Origin: JALZCH01 sp036400075
GTDB taxonomy: Bacteria; Acidobacteriota; Blastocatellia; Pyrinomonadales; Pyrinomonadaceae
Assembly (NCBI GenBank): GCA_036400075.1
Contig: DASWLV010000259.1
Location: forward strand, 1-31,281
Reading direction: 5' to 3'
Length of the DNA: 31,281 nucleotides
In this document: positions 6,830 through 14,944 of the stretch, in pieces
How positions within the stretch are numbered: position 1 is the stretch's first letter
How the letters are laid out: each line of letters starts with the position of its first letter
The notes under the pieces: generated by a model
The model's input: the letters and a program-made list of their open reading frames with translations, nothing else
Told to the model about the DNA's origin: nothing
Database searches by the model: none
Translations under genes and position numbers: made by a program

Positions 6830-8488
6830 TTACTTAACTTCTTCGACAAAAGTTACGCGGTTAATTTCGTGGAGAGTCGAAAGACCTGCGAAAACTTTTC
6901 TCAAAGCCGAATGGCGCAAGCTCTGCAAGCCTTCGGCTTCGGCGGCGCGGCGGATTTCCGAACCCGGTCGGCGCTCGACAATCATTTCGCGGATGTTGTC
7001 GGACATATCCAAAAGCTCGTGAATCGCCGTTCGCCCGCGATAGCCCGTGTGATTGCAGGCGTCGCAGCCGATTGCGCGGTAAAATGTTTGATTTTGATAT
7101 AAATCGGGTTTTAAACCGGAATCCAGAAAATCCTGTTCGCTCGGTTTGTAATCGCGTTTGCAAACCGCGCATAACAGACGAAGAAGACGCTGCGCCAGCA
7201 CGCAGTTGAGAGCCGAAACGAAATTGTACGGCTCGACGCCCATATTCAAAAATCGCCCGATAACGTCAATCACGTTGTTCGCGTGAACTGTAGTGAAAAC
7301 AAGGTGTCCAGTGAGCGCCGACTGAATCGCGATCTGCGCGGTTTCGGTATCGCGGATTTCGCCGACCATCACTTTGTCCGGGTCGTGACGCAAAATCGAG
7401 CGCAAACCGCGCGCAAACGTTAAACCTTTTTTCTCATTGACCGGAATCTGCATAATTCCGTTCAGAACGTATTCGACCGGGTCTTCAATCGTGATGATTT
7501 TATCTTCCGAATTGCGAATTTCGTTTAAAGCGCCGTAAAGCGTCGTCGTTTTACCCGATCCGGTCGGTCCCGTTACCAAAACCATTCCGTAAGGCTCTTT
7601 GATATAGCGGCGAAACCGCGTCACGTCGTCTTCGGCAAAACCGACGACATCGAGACTTAAATTTTTAAATTCTTCCGAGATTTGTTCTTTGTCGAGAATA
7701 CGAATAACGCAGTTTTCGCCGTAAACCGAAGGAATAATCGAAACGCGGAAGTCAACCGTGCGACCTTTGTATTTAACGCGAAAACGTCCGTCCTGCGGCA
7801 CGCGGCGCTCGGCAATATCAAGCTCGGACATAACTTTGATACGCGACACGAGCGTTTGGTGATAAGCGATGTCAATCGGATCAACTTTTTGATACAGCGC
7901 TCCGTCAATGCGGAATTTAACGGTCATTTCGCGGTCGCCCGCTTCGATGTGAATGTCCGATGCGCGCGATTCCATCGAGTTATAAACGATGGTGTCCACC
8001 AATTTGATAATCGGCGACATATCCGAATCCGTCGCCAGACGGTCGAGGTCTAAAACTTCTTCGCCGGTTTCGGTTTCTTTGACGAGCGAAATCTTGAACG
8101 ATGACGCCGCTTCCTGCATCACTCGCTGAGTCGCGTCGCCTTTTTTCAACACGGCTTCAATCGCCCCGGCGGTCGCTACGTACGGCACTATCCGCGCCTT
8201 GAGAGCGGCTTCCAGCTCGTCCAATTGCTCGAAATTTGTCGGGTCTGCCATCGCCAGATGTAGATTGCGACCTTCGCGCCGGAGCGGAACGAAATGGTTT
8301 TTGAGCATCGAATCAACTGGGATTTCCGCCAATAGCGCATAATCAATCGGCGATTTTTCATCGGTCGGATGAAGGTCAACGTAAGGCAGGCGATAACGCA
8401 TTGCGAGCCGCTTGGCTTCAATTATTTCGGGCGGCTCGTTTTCAAGAACCGCAGTCGCGGTGGTGTTGTTTTTTCCGTTTGGACTCAT
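6830..8488 (-). CDS. gspE: Type II secretion / type IV pilus assembly ATPase (GspE/PilB family)
   Basis: This 552-residue hexameric secretion ATPase contains all family hallmarks. It has an N-terminal GspE_N-type domain (about 25-120) and the Walker A motif GPTGSGKT (307-314). The Asp box IITIEDPVEY (331-340), Walker B with DKVMVGEIRDTETA (371-384) and the His box HLVFTTVHAN (395-404) follow. A tetracysteine zinc element, C440-x2-C443 and C475-x2-C478, is typical of GspE/PilB. It powers pseudopilus or pilus polymerisation at the cytoplasmic face of the inner membrane. It starts 8 bp after gspF and is surely co-transcribed with it. The start ATG is the only reasonable one near the gspF stop. 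The sequence cannot decide between GspE and PilB; the pseudopilin neighbours favour GspE. Confidence 0.95.
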   Translation of the reverse strand: MSPNGKNNTTATAVLENEPPEIIEAKRLAMRYRLPYVDLHPTDEKSPIDYALLAEIPVDSMLKNHFVPLRREGRNLHLAMADPTNFEQLDELEAALKARIVPYVATAGAIEAVLKKGDATQRVMQEAASSFKISLVKETETGEEVLDLDRLATDSDMSPIIKLVDTIVYNSMESRASDIHIEAGDREMTVKFRIDGALYQKVDPIDIAYHQTLVSRIKVMSELDIAERRVPQDGRFRVKYKGRTVDFRVSIIPSVYGENCVIRILDKEQISEEFKNLSLDVVGFAEDDVTRFRRYIKEPYGMVLVTGPTGSGKTTTLYGALNEIRNSEDKIITIEDPVEYVLNGIMQIPVNEKKGLTFARGLRSILRHDPDKVMVGEIRDTETAQIAIQSALTGHLVFTTVHANNVIDVIGRFLNMGVEPYNFVSALNCVLAQRLLRLLCAVCKRDYKPSEQDFLDSGLKPDLYQNQTFYRAIGCDACNHTGYRGRTAIHELLDMSDNIREMIVERRPGSEIRRAAEAEGLQSLRHSALRKVFAGLSTLHEINRVTFVEEVK

Positions 8489-8496
8489 TTTATTTT

Positions 8497-9735
8497 TTAA
8501 TGTGCTCTTCCCCCGGCGGGCGCGGAAATCGTTTGAATAATTGGCATATAAATAGCCAGCAAAATCATAATCACGAAGCTGCCCATAACGACCAGAATAA
8601 TCGGTTCGAGCAGAGTTGTTAATTGCTCCATCCTGACTTCGGCTTCGGCGTCATAAAAGCTGGAAACTTCGTCGAGCATCTCGCGGAGGCTTCCCGAACG
8701 CTCGCCGATTCCGATCATATCGAGCGCGAGCGGCGGCAGCCAGGCGGCGTTTTCCAAACTGTCGGTCAGCGTTTGACCTTCTCTGACGGAAGACAAGACC
8801 GAACGGCTGCGTCGGCGCAATTCGCGGTTCGTCACAGACTCTGATGCAATTTCCCACGATTCCGGCACTGTAATTCCGCCCGCGAGCAGCGTCGCCATCG
8901 AGCGCGAGACCTGTGCGGTCGTCATTTGCACAATCAGATTTCCGATCAGCGGGAGCTTGAGAAAAAGCCTGTCAAAGAAAAGCCTGCCGCCTTCCGTCCG
9001 CGACCAAAAATAAAGCCCGGCGATTGTCGCAATCGCCAATGGGAAAACCCACCAGAAATTGCCTGCAACGGCGTTTGAGATCGAAACGACGACGCGCGTG
9101 AGAAGCGGAAGCGAGCGCCCAGCCGTAATGCCCGAAAAGAGAGTCGCCATTTTCGGCACGACGTAAACGCTCAAAAACAAAACCATGAAGATTGACGCCG
9201 CGAGCAGAAAAATCGGATACGCGAGCGCACCACGCACCTTTCGTTTGATTTGCACGCTGCGGCGCAAATAATTAACATAGCGCGCCAAAACGTCGTCGAG
9301 CGCGCCGGAACGCTCGCCCGCTAAAATTGAAGCCGTGTAAATGCGCGGAAAAATATGCTGTTGCTCAAACGCTTCGCTCAAAGCCGTGCCGCCGCGAATT
9401 TTTTCTTCGACTTCGCCCAAAACGTCGCGCATTCGCGGGCTGGCGGCGCGGCGGCGGAGCATCGAAACCGCCTGCAGAACCGGAATTCCGGCTTTTAAAA
9501 GTGCGGCGATTTGTTGATTAAAGAGCAGAAAATCCGCCGGTTTGACGGCTTTCGCGCGATTGCTGCCGATAAAAGGCAGCGACGAACCGAACTCCGATTC
9601 GCCGGACGAAATCGCAAAAACGCGATAGCCTTCCTTTTCCAGATGAGCGCGCGCGTCGCTTGCAGCGTTCGCTTCAACCGTTCGTGTGACAATCTCGCCT
9701 GAAGGAGTTCCCAGGCGACAAACAAATTCTGCCAT
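8497..9735 (-). CDS. gspF: Type II secretion inner-membrane platform protein (GspF/PilC family)
   Basis: This 412-residue polytopic protein has the duplicated T2SSF domain of the family, at about residues 70-190 and 275-395. Each repeat has the characteristic helix pattern (FLLFNQQIAALLKAGIPVLQ in the first, MATLLAGGITVPESWEIA in the second). Three membrane segments are evident: YPIFLLAASIFMVLFLSVYVV, FWWVFPLAIATIAGLYFW, and PIILVVMGSFVIMILLAIYM near the C-terminus. It anchors the ATPase and pseudopilus at the inner membrane. It is the first gene of the leftward secretion run. The ATG at 9735 has only a weak ribosome-binding stretch (TTAGAAAA). The 228 bp upstream is shared with the divergent VWA gene and should contain both promoters, but I could not identify them confidently. 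Confidence 0.95.
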   Translation of the reverse strand: MAEFVCRLGTPSGEIVTRTVEANAASDARAHLEKEGYRVFAISSGESEFGSSLPFIGSNRAKAVKPADFLLFNQQIAALLKAGIPVLQAVSMLRRRAASPRMRDVLGEVEEKIRGGTALSEAFEQQHIFPRIYTASILAGERSGALDDVLARYVNYLRRSVQIKRKVRGALAYPIFLLAASIFMVLFLSVYVVPKMATLFSGITAGRSLPLLTRVVVSISNAVAGNFWWVFPLAIATIAGLYFWSRTEGGRLFFDRLFLKLPLIGNLIVQMTTAQVSRSMATLLAGGITVPESWEIASESVTNRELRRRSRSVLSSVREGQTLTDSLENAAWLPPLALDMIGIGERSGSLREMLDEVSSFYDAEAEVRMEQLTTLLEPIILVVMGSFVIMILLAIYMPIIQTISAPAGGRAH

Positions 9736-9963
9736 TTTTCTAACTTAAAAATTGCTCAATAATCGAAAGAATTTTCTTTTAAAATCGCCGCTTTGAGTAT
9801 AACATCTGCCGAAGCCGCGTTTTCTTACACGCGCGGCGGAAAATTAAAGTTGCAAAAACAAATGTTCGAGCAAAAAATAGCTATGCTTGAAACAACTAAA
9901 ATGAAGCGGCAAACAATCTAAATTGTCTTAGCTAATTTTCCGCTCCGAACAAGAGGTTTATTT

Positions 9964-10929
9964 ATGAATTCAGCCAAAGTCTCTCTCAAGCTGCTCGGTT
10001 TGATGCTTGTTTTCGTCCTCGCGTCAACCGCTTTTGCACAAAAACCTACACCTACGCCGCCACCGAAAGTTCTTGAAAATAAGGACACGCTCATTATTAA
10101 CGAAGACCTCATCACCTTAAATGTAACCGTCACCGATAATTTCGGACGCTACGTTTCCGGTTTGAAGAAAAACGCTTTCACAATTTTTGACGACGACGAA
10201 AAACAGGAAATTGAATTTTTCAGCGACGACGACGCGCCGGTTTCCGTCGGGATTGTTTTCGACGTTTCCGGTTCGATGAAAGGCGATAAGCTCAACCGCG
10301 CGCGCGAAGCTCTCGGAAAATTTATCCAAACCAGCCATCCGCGCGACGAATATTTTTTGATTGCATTTAACAAACGCGCTCAGCTACTGCTCGACCGCAC
10401 GCGCGACGGAGAAGCCGTTTTGAGCAAATTGCAGCTTGTTCAAGCCAAAGACAACACGGCGCTCTACGACGCCGTTTATTTGGGGACGGAAAGAGTCACT
10501 CGCGGAGCGCACCAGAAACGCGCCATTATTCTCATCAGCGACGGGCAGGATAATAATTCCCGCTACACTTTTAACGATGTCAAAAAACAGATCAAAGAAT
10601 CGGATGTCACGCTTTATTCAATCGGAATTTTGGGCGGCGGCGACAACAGTGGTCTTGGAATGATGGGACAGGCGTATCTTGACGAATTAAGCTCGGTGAC
10701 GGGCGGCTCGTCGTTTTATCCCAAGACGAACGCCGAAATGGACGAGATTTTCGAGCGCATCGCGCTTGAGCTTCGACATCAATATTCAATCGGTTTTCGC
10801 CCGGAAAATTTTAACAACGACGGCAAATGGCACAAATTAAAAGTCAAAGTAAAACCGCCGCGCGGTCTTCCTAAACTTTTCGTCCGCACGCGCGAAGGCT
10901 ATTTCGCCACCGTCGCCCCGCGCGATTAA
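9964..10929 (+). CDS. Secreted VWFA-related domain protein
   Basis: This 321-residue exported protein has a signal peptide (about 1-25, ending AFA|QK), a short Pro/Thr linker (PTPTPPP) and a small beta domain (about 45-85, LITLNVTVTDNFGRYVSGL). A von Willebrand factor A domain follows, with the MIDAS metal site D100-V-S-G-S104 and the later SDGQDN loop. The architecture matches the VWFA-related proteins that are especially abundant in Acidobacteriota; their function is generally unknown, though metal-dependent adhesion is plausible. AAGAGG, 7 bp before the ATG, is a good ribosome-binding site. It is the first of two tandem paralogues. Confidence 0.9.
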   Translation: MNSAKVSLKLLGLMLVFVLASTAFAQKPTPTPPPKVLENKDTLIINEDLITLNVTVTDNFGRYVSGLKKNAFTIFDDDEKQEIEFFSDDDAPVSVGIVFDVSGSMKGDKLNRAREALGKFIQTSHPRDEYFLIAFNKRAQLLLDRTRDGEAVLSKLQLVQAKDNTALYDAVYLGTERVTRGAHQKRAIILISDGQDNNSRYTFNDVKKQIKESDVTLYSIGILGGGDNSGLGMMGQAYLDELSSVTGGSSFYPKTNAEMDEIFERIALELRHQYSIGFRPENFNNDGKWHKLKVKVKPPRGLPKLFVRTREGYFATVAPRD

Positions 10930-10994
10930 AGTTCGGATAAATTGCCGGGGCGATAAATCGCGGCAAACACGAGAACCGCCGACGGAATCAAAAT

Positions 10995-11026
10995 GAGCCG
11001 CAAAAGTAAGAAATTTTTTGCGGCTC
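10995..11026. repeat. 11-bp perfect hairpin between the two VWA genes
   Basis: GAGCCGCAAAA (10995-11005) pairs exactly with 11016-11026 across a 10-nt loop. No T-run follows on the plus strand, so termination is uncertain; it could be an intercistronic processing or attenuation hairpin. Confidence 0.6.
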
Positions 11027-11057
11027 TCCCGATTTCAGTGATAAAAAGAGATTTGCA

Positions 11058-12176
11058 ATGAAACTTGGAAATATAAAGATTAATTTCTGGGTCGTTTTTT
11101 TTGGCGCAATTATAATGTTTGCGATTTCCGGCTTGCCGTTTGTTTCAAACGCGCAGGACAACAGCAATTCGCGCCCGCGCCAAGCCGCAGCAAAAGCGAC
11201 TCCGACACCGCCGCCGCCCGTCATTACGCCTTCAAATCCGCCTCAAACAGCGCCGAAAACTTCACCGACTCCGCCGCCGGTTGAGGAAGACCCCGGAGAC
11301 CTTGTAATTGAAAGCAATATCGTCAGCTTAAACGTTCGCGTTGTTGACCGAAACGGTCGCCCGCTCGGCGATGTTCGCCCGGAAGAATTCAAAGTTTTTG
11401 AAGACGGCGTGGCGCAAAAAGTTGAAACCGTTATCAAAGAAGAAGTTCCGGTCAATTACGGAATGTTGATTGATAATTCGGGTTCGCTTCGCTCGCAATT
11501 GGAAAAAGTAATCGAAGCCGGGAAAATTCTGGTTGACGCGAACAAACCTGAAGACGAAGCCTTTATTATTCGTTTTGTCAGCTCGGATAAAATCGAGGAA
11601 AAACAGGATTGGACGAAAGATAAAACCGCTCTCAAAGAAACGCTCGACGAGCTTTACATCGAAGGCGGCTCGACGGCGATTATTGACGCCGTGATGCTCG
11701 CCGCAGATAAAGCCGCCGAATACGAAAAATCAGCCAAACGCGAAGACCGCAAGCGTCGCGCTCTGATTCTCGTCACCGACGGCGAAGACCGCGCCAGTTA
11801 TTACAAAGAAGAACAGCTTTTCGCCAAACTGCGCGAAGCTGATGTGCAGATTTACACGATTGGTTTCGTCAACGAGCTTGGGACGGACAAAAGTTTGTTC
11901 GGCAAAAGCGACAAAGGCAAAGCTACCTCGCTGCTCGAAAGAATGGCGAAAGAAACCGGCGGCAAATCGTATTTTCCGAATTCGGTCAGCGAGCTGGCGC
12001 AAATTGCGCGCGACATCAACAACGAATTACGAATGCAGTATATTTTGAGCTACCAGCCGACTAATGAAAAACGCGACGGCAGTTATCGAACGATTCGCGT
12101 CCAAATTGCCGATGACGCCAAACGCGGCAAACGCATTGCTTTAACCCGCGCCGGATATACTGCGGCGAAAAATTAG
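11058..12176 (+). CDS. Secreted VWFA-related domain protein (second copy)
   Basis: This 372-residue paralogue of the preceding protein has a signal peptide (about 1-32), a longer Pro/Thr/Ala-rich linker (about 40-76), the same small beta domain (SNIVSLNVRVVDRNGRPLGDV) and a VWA domain. The MIDAS start is D139-N-S-G-S143 and the later loop is TDGEDR. The last residues of the two copies are similar (ARTREGYF and ALTRAGYT type), so they share overall architecture. AAGAGA lies 8 bp before the ATG. The 128-bp gap contains a hairpin, so the two could still be co-transcribed. Function is unknown; protein-protein interaction outside the cytoplasm is the best inference. Confidence 0.9.
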   Translation: MKLGNIKINFWVVFFGAIIMFAISGLPFVSNAQDNSNSRPRQAAAKATPTPPPPVITPSNPPQTAPKTSPTPPPVEEDPGDLVIESNIVSLNVRVVDRNGRPLGDVRPEEFKVFEDGVAQKVETVIKEEVPVNYGMLIDNSGSLRSQLEKVIEAGKILVDANKPEDEAFIIRFVSSDKIEEKQDWTKDKTALKETLDELYIEGGSTAIIDAVMLAADKAAEYEKSAKREDRKRRALILVTDGEDRASYYKEEQLFAKLREADVQIYTIGFVNELGTDKSLFGKSDKGKATSLLERMAKETGGKSYFPNSVSELAQIARDINNELRMQYILSYQPTNEKRDGSYRTIRVQIADDAKRGKRIALTRAGYTAAKN

Positions 12177-12228
12177 AGTTAATTTTTTATTTCATTTTCG
12201 AGTATGATGATTGTGCATAGGAGCGTAT

Positions 12229-12687
12229 ATGAAAATCCGTCTTGTTTTCGTGCTATTAACCATATTCTCATCGATGGCTGCCGCTCAATCCGATTCAAAA
12301 GAGAAAATCGCGCTTCAATTAGGAAACACAATAGTCAACGAGAATGGCAAATCGGTTATTGAATCTAAAGGCGCATGTGGTTCGGGCGAGGTTTTAGGCT
12401 TCTACCTTCCGCAAAAAGGCTGGTTTATCGCTTCGGTAGAGCCGCTTGATGGTTATGATTTCCAAAAAATCGGAAAGCTCGAAGGTAACTTTGTCACTTT
12501 CGAAATAGATGGTAACAGGTATGAAATTATCTCGAATCAGCCAATAAGCCAACAAACATTTTCTCTTAATCTGTGGGTCGTTAGAGTCCCAACTCCGACA
12601 GATAAAGTTAATATTGGCGGCACGGCGATTAGCTGCGCAAGTGATTTTAAATATTGGTTAAAAACGAATTTCCCCAAAAATCAGTAG
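12229..12687 (+). CDS. Small secreted protein of unknown function
   Basis: This 152-residue protein begins with a clear signal peptide (MKIRLVFVLLTIFSSMAAA|Q). The mature part is small, predicted to be mainly beta, and has two cysteines (GACGSG and SCASD), possibly disulfide-linked. I do not recognise a family. The ATG at 12229 is preceded by AGGAG at optimal spacing; an upstream in-frame ATG at 12211 would overlap that site and spoil the signal peptide. It is 52 bp after the second VWA gene and ends in a strong terminator, so it may be the last gene of a three-gene secreted-protein unit. Confidence 0.75.
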   Translation: MKIRLVFVLLTIFSSMAAAQSDSKEKIALQLGNTIVNENGKSVIESKGACGSGEVLGFYLPQKGWFIASVEPLDGYDFQKIGKLEGNFVTFEIDGNRYEIISNQPISQQTFSLNLWVVRVPTPTDKVNIGGTAISCASDFKYWLKTNFPKNQ

Positions 12688-12787
12688 AAATGATTTAACC
12701 GAATTTTCCTCCGAACAAATCATTTTAGCGCAAATGTTGTAAGTTTTTATCAGTTATCCAGCGGTGTTCGCACAACTACAATAATTC

Positions 12788-12835
12788 AAATGAGAATTGA
12801 AAGTTAAGTCAAGAACTTTCAATTCTCATTTTTTT
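12788..12835 (+). terminator. Rho-independent terminator, 18-bp perfect stem
   Basis: Positions 12788-12805 and 12814-12831 are exact complements with an 8-nt loop and a run of seven T (12829-12835). The structure ends the rightward VWA/secreted-protein unit. Its T-run overlaps the stop codon of the convergent anti-sigma gene. Confidence 0.88.
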
Positions 12836-13679
12836 AGAACTTCTTTGAGTTCAGGCTTTCTTTTTTGTCAGTCTCGCCGCTGACATTGACTTTTTGTATC
12901 ATCAATACGACGCGCAGGTTTTCCGGTCGTTTGTCGTATGAAGCGGGAACAAAAACAGGTTCGTTATTAAGAATCTTTTCAAGCTCCTCCAATTTATTCG
13001 GATCGTCCGGCGCTTCGAGAACCCCGGCAACGTGCGCCAAACCGTTTCCGAAAACATCCGCGACGACAATCACCGCGCCTTCGTCAACCTCGCCGCGCAT
13101 CAGCGACGAAGTGAAAGAAACGAGCGAGCCTTTCGGATTTAAAGAAGGTGATTCCAAAGCGTGCGGCGAACGCAGAGCGGCATAATCGGCGGGCGAATAA
13201 GGCAAACCCGTATCGTAAATTTTGGTTGTCTCGGCGGCGAAAACCGTTGTTGAGCTTTGTCCGACCGATGCAAGGTGAATATTCAAATTTCGGAAAGTCG
13301 TCATTGCCGTGTGCAGAGCGGCAAACATCATCATAAACAAGAAAACCGACGCCACAGTCCCGATGGCGTAGGGCATTAAATTGAATTCAAGCCAGCCGCG
13401 CCAGTCGTTTTTTTCCAAATTCGCTTTCCGAATCGCCTTTTGCGCGATCAATTCGGTGGCAACGGCACGACGAAGCGAATCGGTAAAATCCGGCGAAACG
13501 GTAGGAGGGCGAATTGCGGACAGGCTGGTTTTTATTACGCGCAAATCTGCGACATCCGCCCGGCAAAGCGGGCAGACGCGCAAATGCTCGTCGCACAAAG
13601 CGCGAACTGCCGTCGAAGACGTTTCAAAAACGTCATCAACATACAGCGAAAGATTTGAGCGAAATTCCTGACAATCCAT
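12834..13679 (-). CDS. Zinc-finger anti-sigma factor (membrane-bound)
   Basis: This 281-residue protein starts with a ZAS-type anti-sigma domain, including H32-x3-C36-x2-C39 (HLRVCPLC). A membrane segment follows at about 107-131 (LMPYAIGTVASVFLFMMMFAAL), and then an extracytoplasmic domain of about 150 residues with a predicted alpha/beta C-terminal part (VFVPASYDKRPENLRVVLMIQKVNV). It probably sequesters the ECF sigma factor encoded just upstream (14114-14770) and releases it on an envelope signal. The ATG at 13679 (MDCQEF) was chosen because the open frame further upstream runs through a repeat and has no recognisable domain. The ribosome-binding site is weak. Unusually, 434 bp of repeats and a structured element separate it from its sigma gene. 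Confidence 0.85.
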   Translation of the reverse strand: MDCQEFRSNLSLYVDDVFETSSTAVRALCDEHLRVCPLCRADVADLRVIKTSLSAIRPPTVSPDFTDSLRRAVATELIAQKAIRKANLEKNDWRGWLEFNLMPYAIGTVASVFLFMMMFAALHTAMTTFRNLNIHLASVGQSSTTVFAAETTKIYDTGLPYSPADYAALRSPHALESPSLNPKGSLVSFTSSLMRGEVDEGAVIVVADVFGNGLAHVAGVLEAPDDPNKLEELEKILNNEPVFVPASYDKRPENLRVVLMIQKVNVSGETDKKESLNSKKF

Positions 13680-13691
13680 TTTTAAGTTCGG

Positions 13692-13750
13692 CGAGTTAAT
13701 CGAGTTTGTCGGGTTTGTCGAGTTAAATACAGCTTTTTCTCGACAAACCC
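13692..13750. repeat. 9-bp-period repeat with inverted arm upstream of the anti-sigma gene
   Basis: Four 9-bp units (CGAGTTAAT, CGAGTTTGT, CGGGTTTGT, CGAGTTAAA) occupy 13692-13727. GGGTTTGTCGAG at 13711-13722 pairs exactly with 13739-13750. A small stem, CTCGCA-AC-TGCGAG, follows at 13764-13777. Confidence 0.85.
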
Positions 13751-13778
13751 GAGAACTCAATAACTCGCAACTGCGAGA

Positions 13779-14033
13779 GCATAGCTGACCGACCCCGGCT
13801 GTTTTACGCTTGTTTTTAAAACAGCGAAAAACAACGTTTCGTTTCGGTTGGCGGTCAGCGAAATTTGCGGCTTTGTCGGATAAACATTAACGTGATGTTG
13901 CTGGTCACGTTTCAAAAGATCAATCCGGCAATTCCGCTTTCGCCTTGACGCTTCCCCGAATCACATTTCGTCACTTCGACCCTTCGTGGCACCGATTGTG
14001 TTTCAAAAGTGAGCCGGGGCGGGTCAGCTATGC
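13779..14033. repeat. 255-bp element with 22-bp imperfect terminal inverted repeats; candidate structured RNA or MITE-like element
   Basis: The ends 13779-13800 and 14012-14033 are inverted repeats matching at 20 of 22 positions (GCATAGCTGACC, 2 differences, CCCCGGCT). Inside are a 9-bp perfect stem (13798-13806 with its complement, GCTGTTTTA) and CGTGA/TCACG around 13891-13909. CGGTCAGC (13852-13859) can pair with the left arm in competition with the right arm. The word TTTCAAAAG occurs twice (about 13911 and 14001). There is no open reading frame of note, and I do not recognise an Rfam family. It sits between an ECF sigma gene and its anti-sigma gene and would be transcribed with them on the minus strand. 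Confidence 0.6.
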
Positions 14034-14040
14034 CTTTTTA

Positions 14041-14115
14041 GTAATCAGTATTCAGTAATCAGTAATTAGTTTTAAAATATCTAATTACTGATTACTTGTT
14101 ACTTATTACTGATTT
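14041..14115. repeat. Heptamer palindrome (GTAATCA / CTGATTA words) at the sigma stop codon
   Basis: Four 7-bp units on the left (GTAATCA, GTATTCA, GTAATCA, GTAATTA; 14041-14068) face five on the right (CTAATTA, CTGATTA, CTTGTTA, CTTATTA, CTGATTT; 14081-14115). A 16-bp perfect stem is formed by 14054-14069 with 14081-14096. The right half runs into the stop codon of the sigma gene (14114-14116). Confidence 0.93.
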
Positions 14116-14770
14116 ACAAAGAACGTTGTAACTTACGTTTCAATTCCTCACGTCCGCGGGCGATCCGCGATTTCACGGTTCCGATATTCGTTTCTAGCGC
14201 GGCGGCGATTTCTTCGTAGCTCAAGCCCTCGATGTCTCGCAAAATTACGGCTTCACGAAAAGCGAGCGGCAATTTTTTAAGCGCCTGTCGAATCATCGTT
14301 TCCTGCTCGCGCTGCAAAGCGAAATCTTCGGGCGACTGCTGATTATCGTCAGCCAGAGTTTCGTGCAGCGAAGGCTCGTCAGGCTCGCTCGCCGAATCGA
14401 GCGAAAACGTCAGACCCAATCGGCGACTGCGCCACCAGCGCTGACGGTTGCGCGCCTGGTTGATGGCGATTCGATAGAGCCACGTTTTCAAGCTCGCGTC
14501 ACCGCGAAAGCTTTTGACCGAACGCACGACGCTCAAAAAAGTTTCCTGAGTCAAATCTTTGGCTTCTTCGGCATCTTCCGTCAACCGGACGAGCAATCCG
14601 TAAATATCGGTCGAAAATCGTCCGACAAGCTCGTCAAACGCTTCCGCGTCGCCCGTTTTTAATCTTTCAAGGAACTCAATTTCGCCGGGTAAACAAAGCC
14701 TCGCATCGGTCGCCAAAGCGGCTTCCGGCAGGTTTTGTCCGTCAATGGCGATTGTTTTTCCAAAATTCAT
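14114..14770 (-). CDS. ECF-type RNA polymerase sigma-70 factor
   Basis: This 218-residue ECF sigma factor has an N-terminal extension of about 30 residues. Region 2 (about 35-110) includes FDELVGRFSTDIYGLLVRL, the DLTQETFLSVV helix and LKTWLYRIAINQARNRQRWWR. Region 4 (about 160-215) includes LSYEEIAAALETNIGTVKSRIARGREELKRKL. The RpoE-like pattern and the downstream ZAS anti-sigma gene suggest an envelope-responsive sigma/anti-sigma pair. A candidate promoter (TTGAAG-N19-TAAAAT, 14783-14813) and a 7-bp hairpin (14826-14845) lie just upstream. The stop codon lies within a heptamer palindrome. Confidence 0.94.
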   Translation of the reverse strand: MNFGKTIAIDGQNLPEAALATDARLCLPGEIEFLERLKTGDAEAFDELVGRFSTDIYGLLVRLTEDAEEAKDLTQETFLSVVRSVKSFRGDASLKTWLYRIAINQARNRQRWWRSRRLGLTFSLDSASEPDEPSLHETLADDNQQSPEDFALQREQETMIRQALKKLPLAFREAVILRDIEGLSYEEIAAALETNIGTVKSRIARGREELKRKLQRSL

Positions 14771-14782
14771 CCGTCGCCTACT

Positions 14783-14845
14783 ATTTTAACCTTTTCCGAC
14801 AACGGCGCTTCAACCGAGCTTTTTCGTTTGCCTTTTCTGGCAAAC
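14783..14845 (-). promoter_or_regulatory. Possible promoter with adjacent palindrome upstream of sigma gene
   Basis: On the minus strand TTGAAG (14808-14813) is separated by 19 bp from TAAAAT (14783-14788), about 13 bp before the ATG. Directly upstream, GTTTGCC-N6-GGCAAAC (14826-14845) is a perfect 7-bp palindrome without a T-run, a possible operator. Spacing is longer than ideal, so this is tentative. Confidence 0.3.
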
Positions 14846-14890
14846 ATTCTGTTAGACACCGCCGCAAAAATTTTGTTCCCGAAAAATTTT

Positions 14891-14944
14891 CAAATTTGTT
14901 CGTTGTTCAAATTTGTTCGTTGTTCGTCGTTCGTTGTTCGTTGC
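14891..14944. repeat. TTCGTTG-type heptamer array overlapping the 3' end of the four-helix-bundle gene
   Basis: A 17-bp direct repeat (CAAATTTGTTCGTTGTT) occupies 14891-14907 and 14908-14924. It is followed by CGTCG and two TTCGTTG units (14930-14943). The array supplies the TGA stop (14907-14909) and the last residues of the gene read on the minus strand. Confidence 0.92.

Noticed and set aside
13680..13760. N-terminal extension of the anti-sigma factor to 13760
   Set aside because: The extra 27 residues are encoded by the 9-bp repeat (Asn/Ser/Thr/Pro-rich) and lie before the conserved MDCQEF start.
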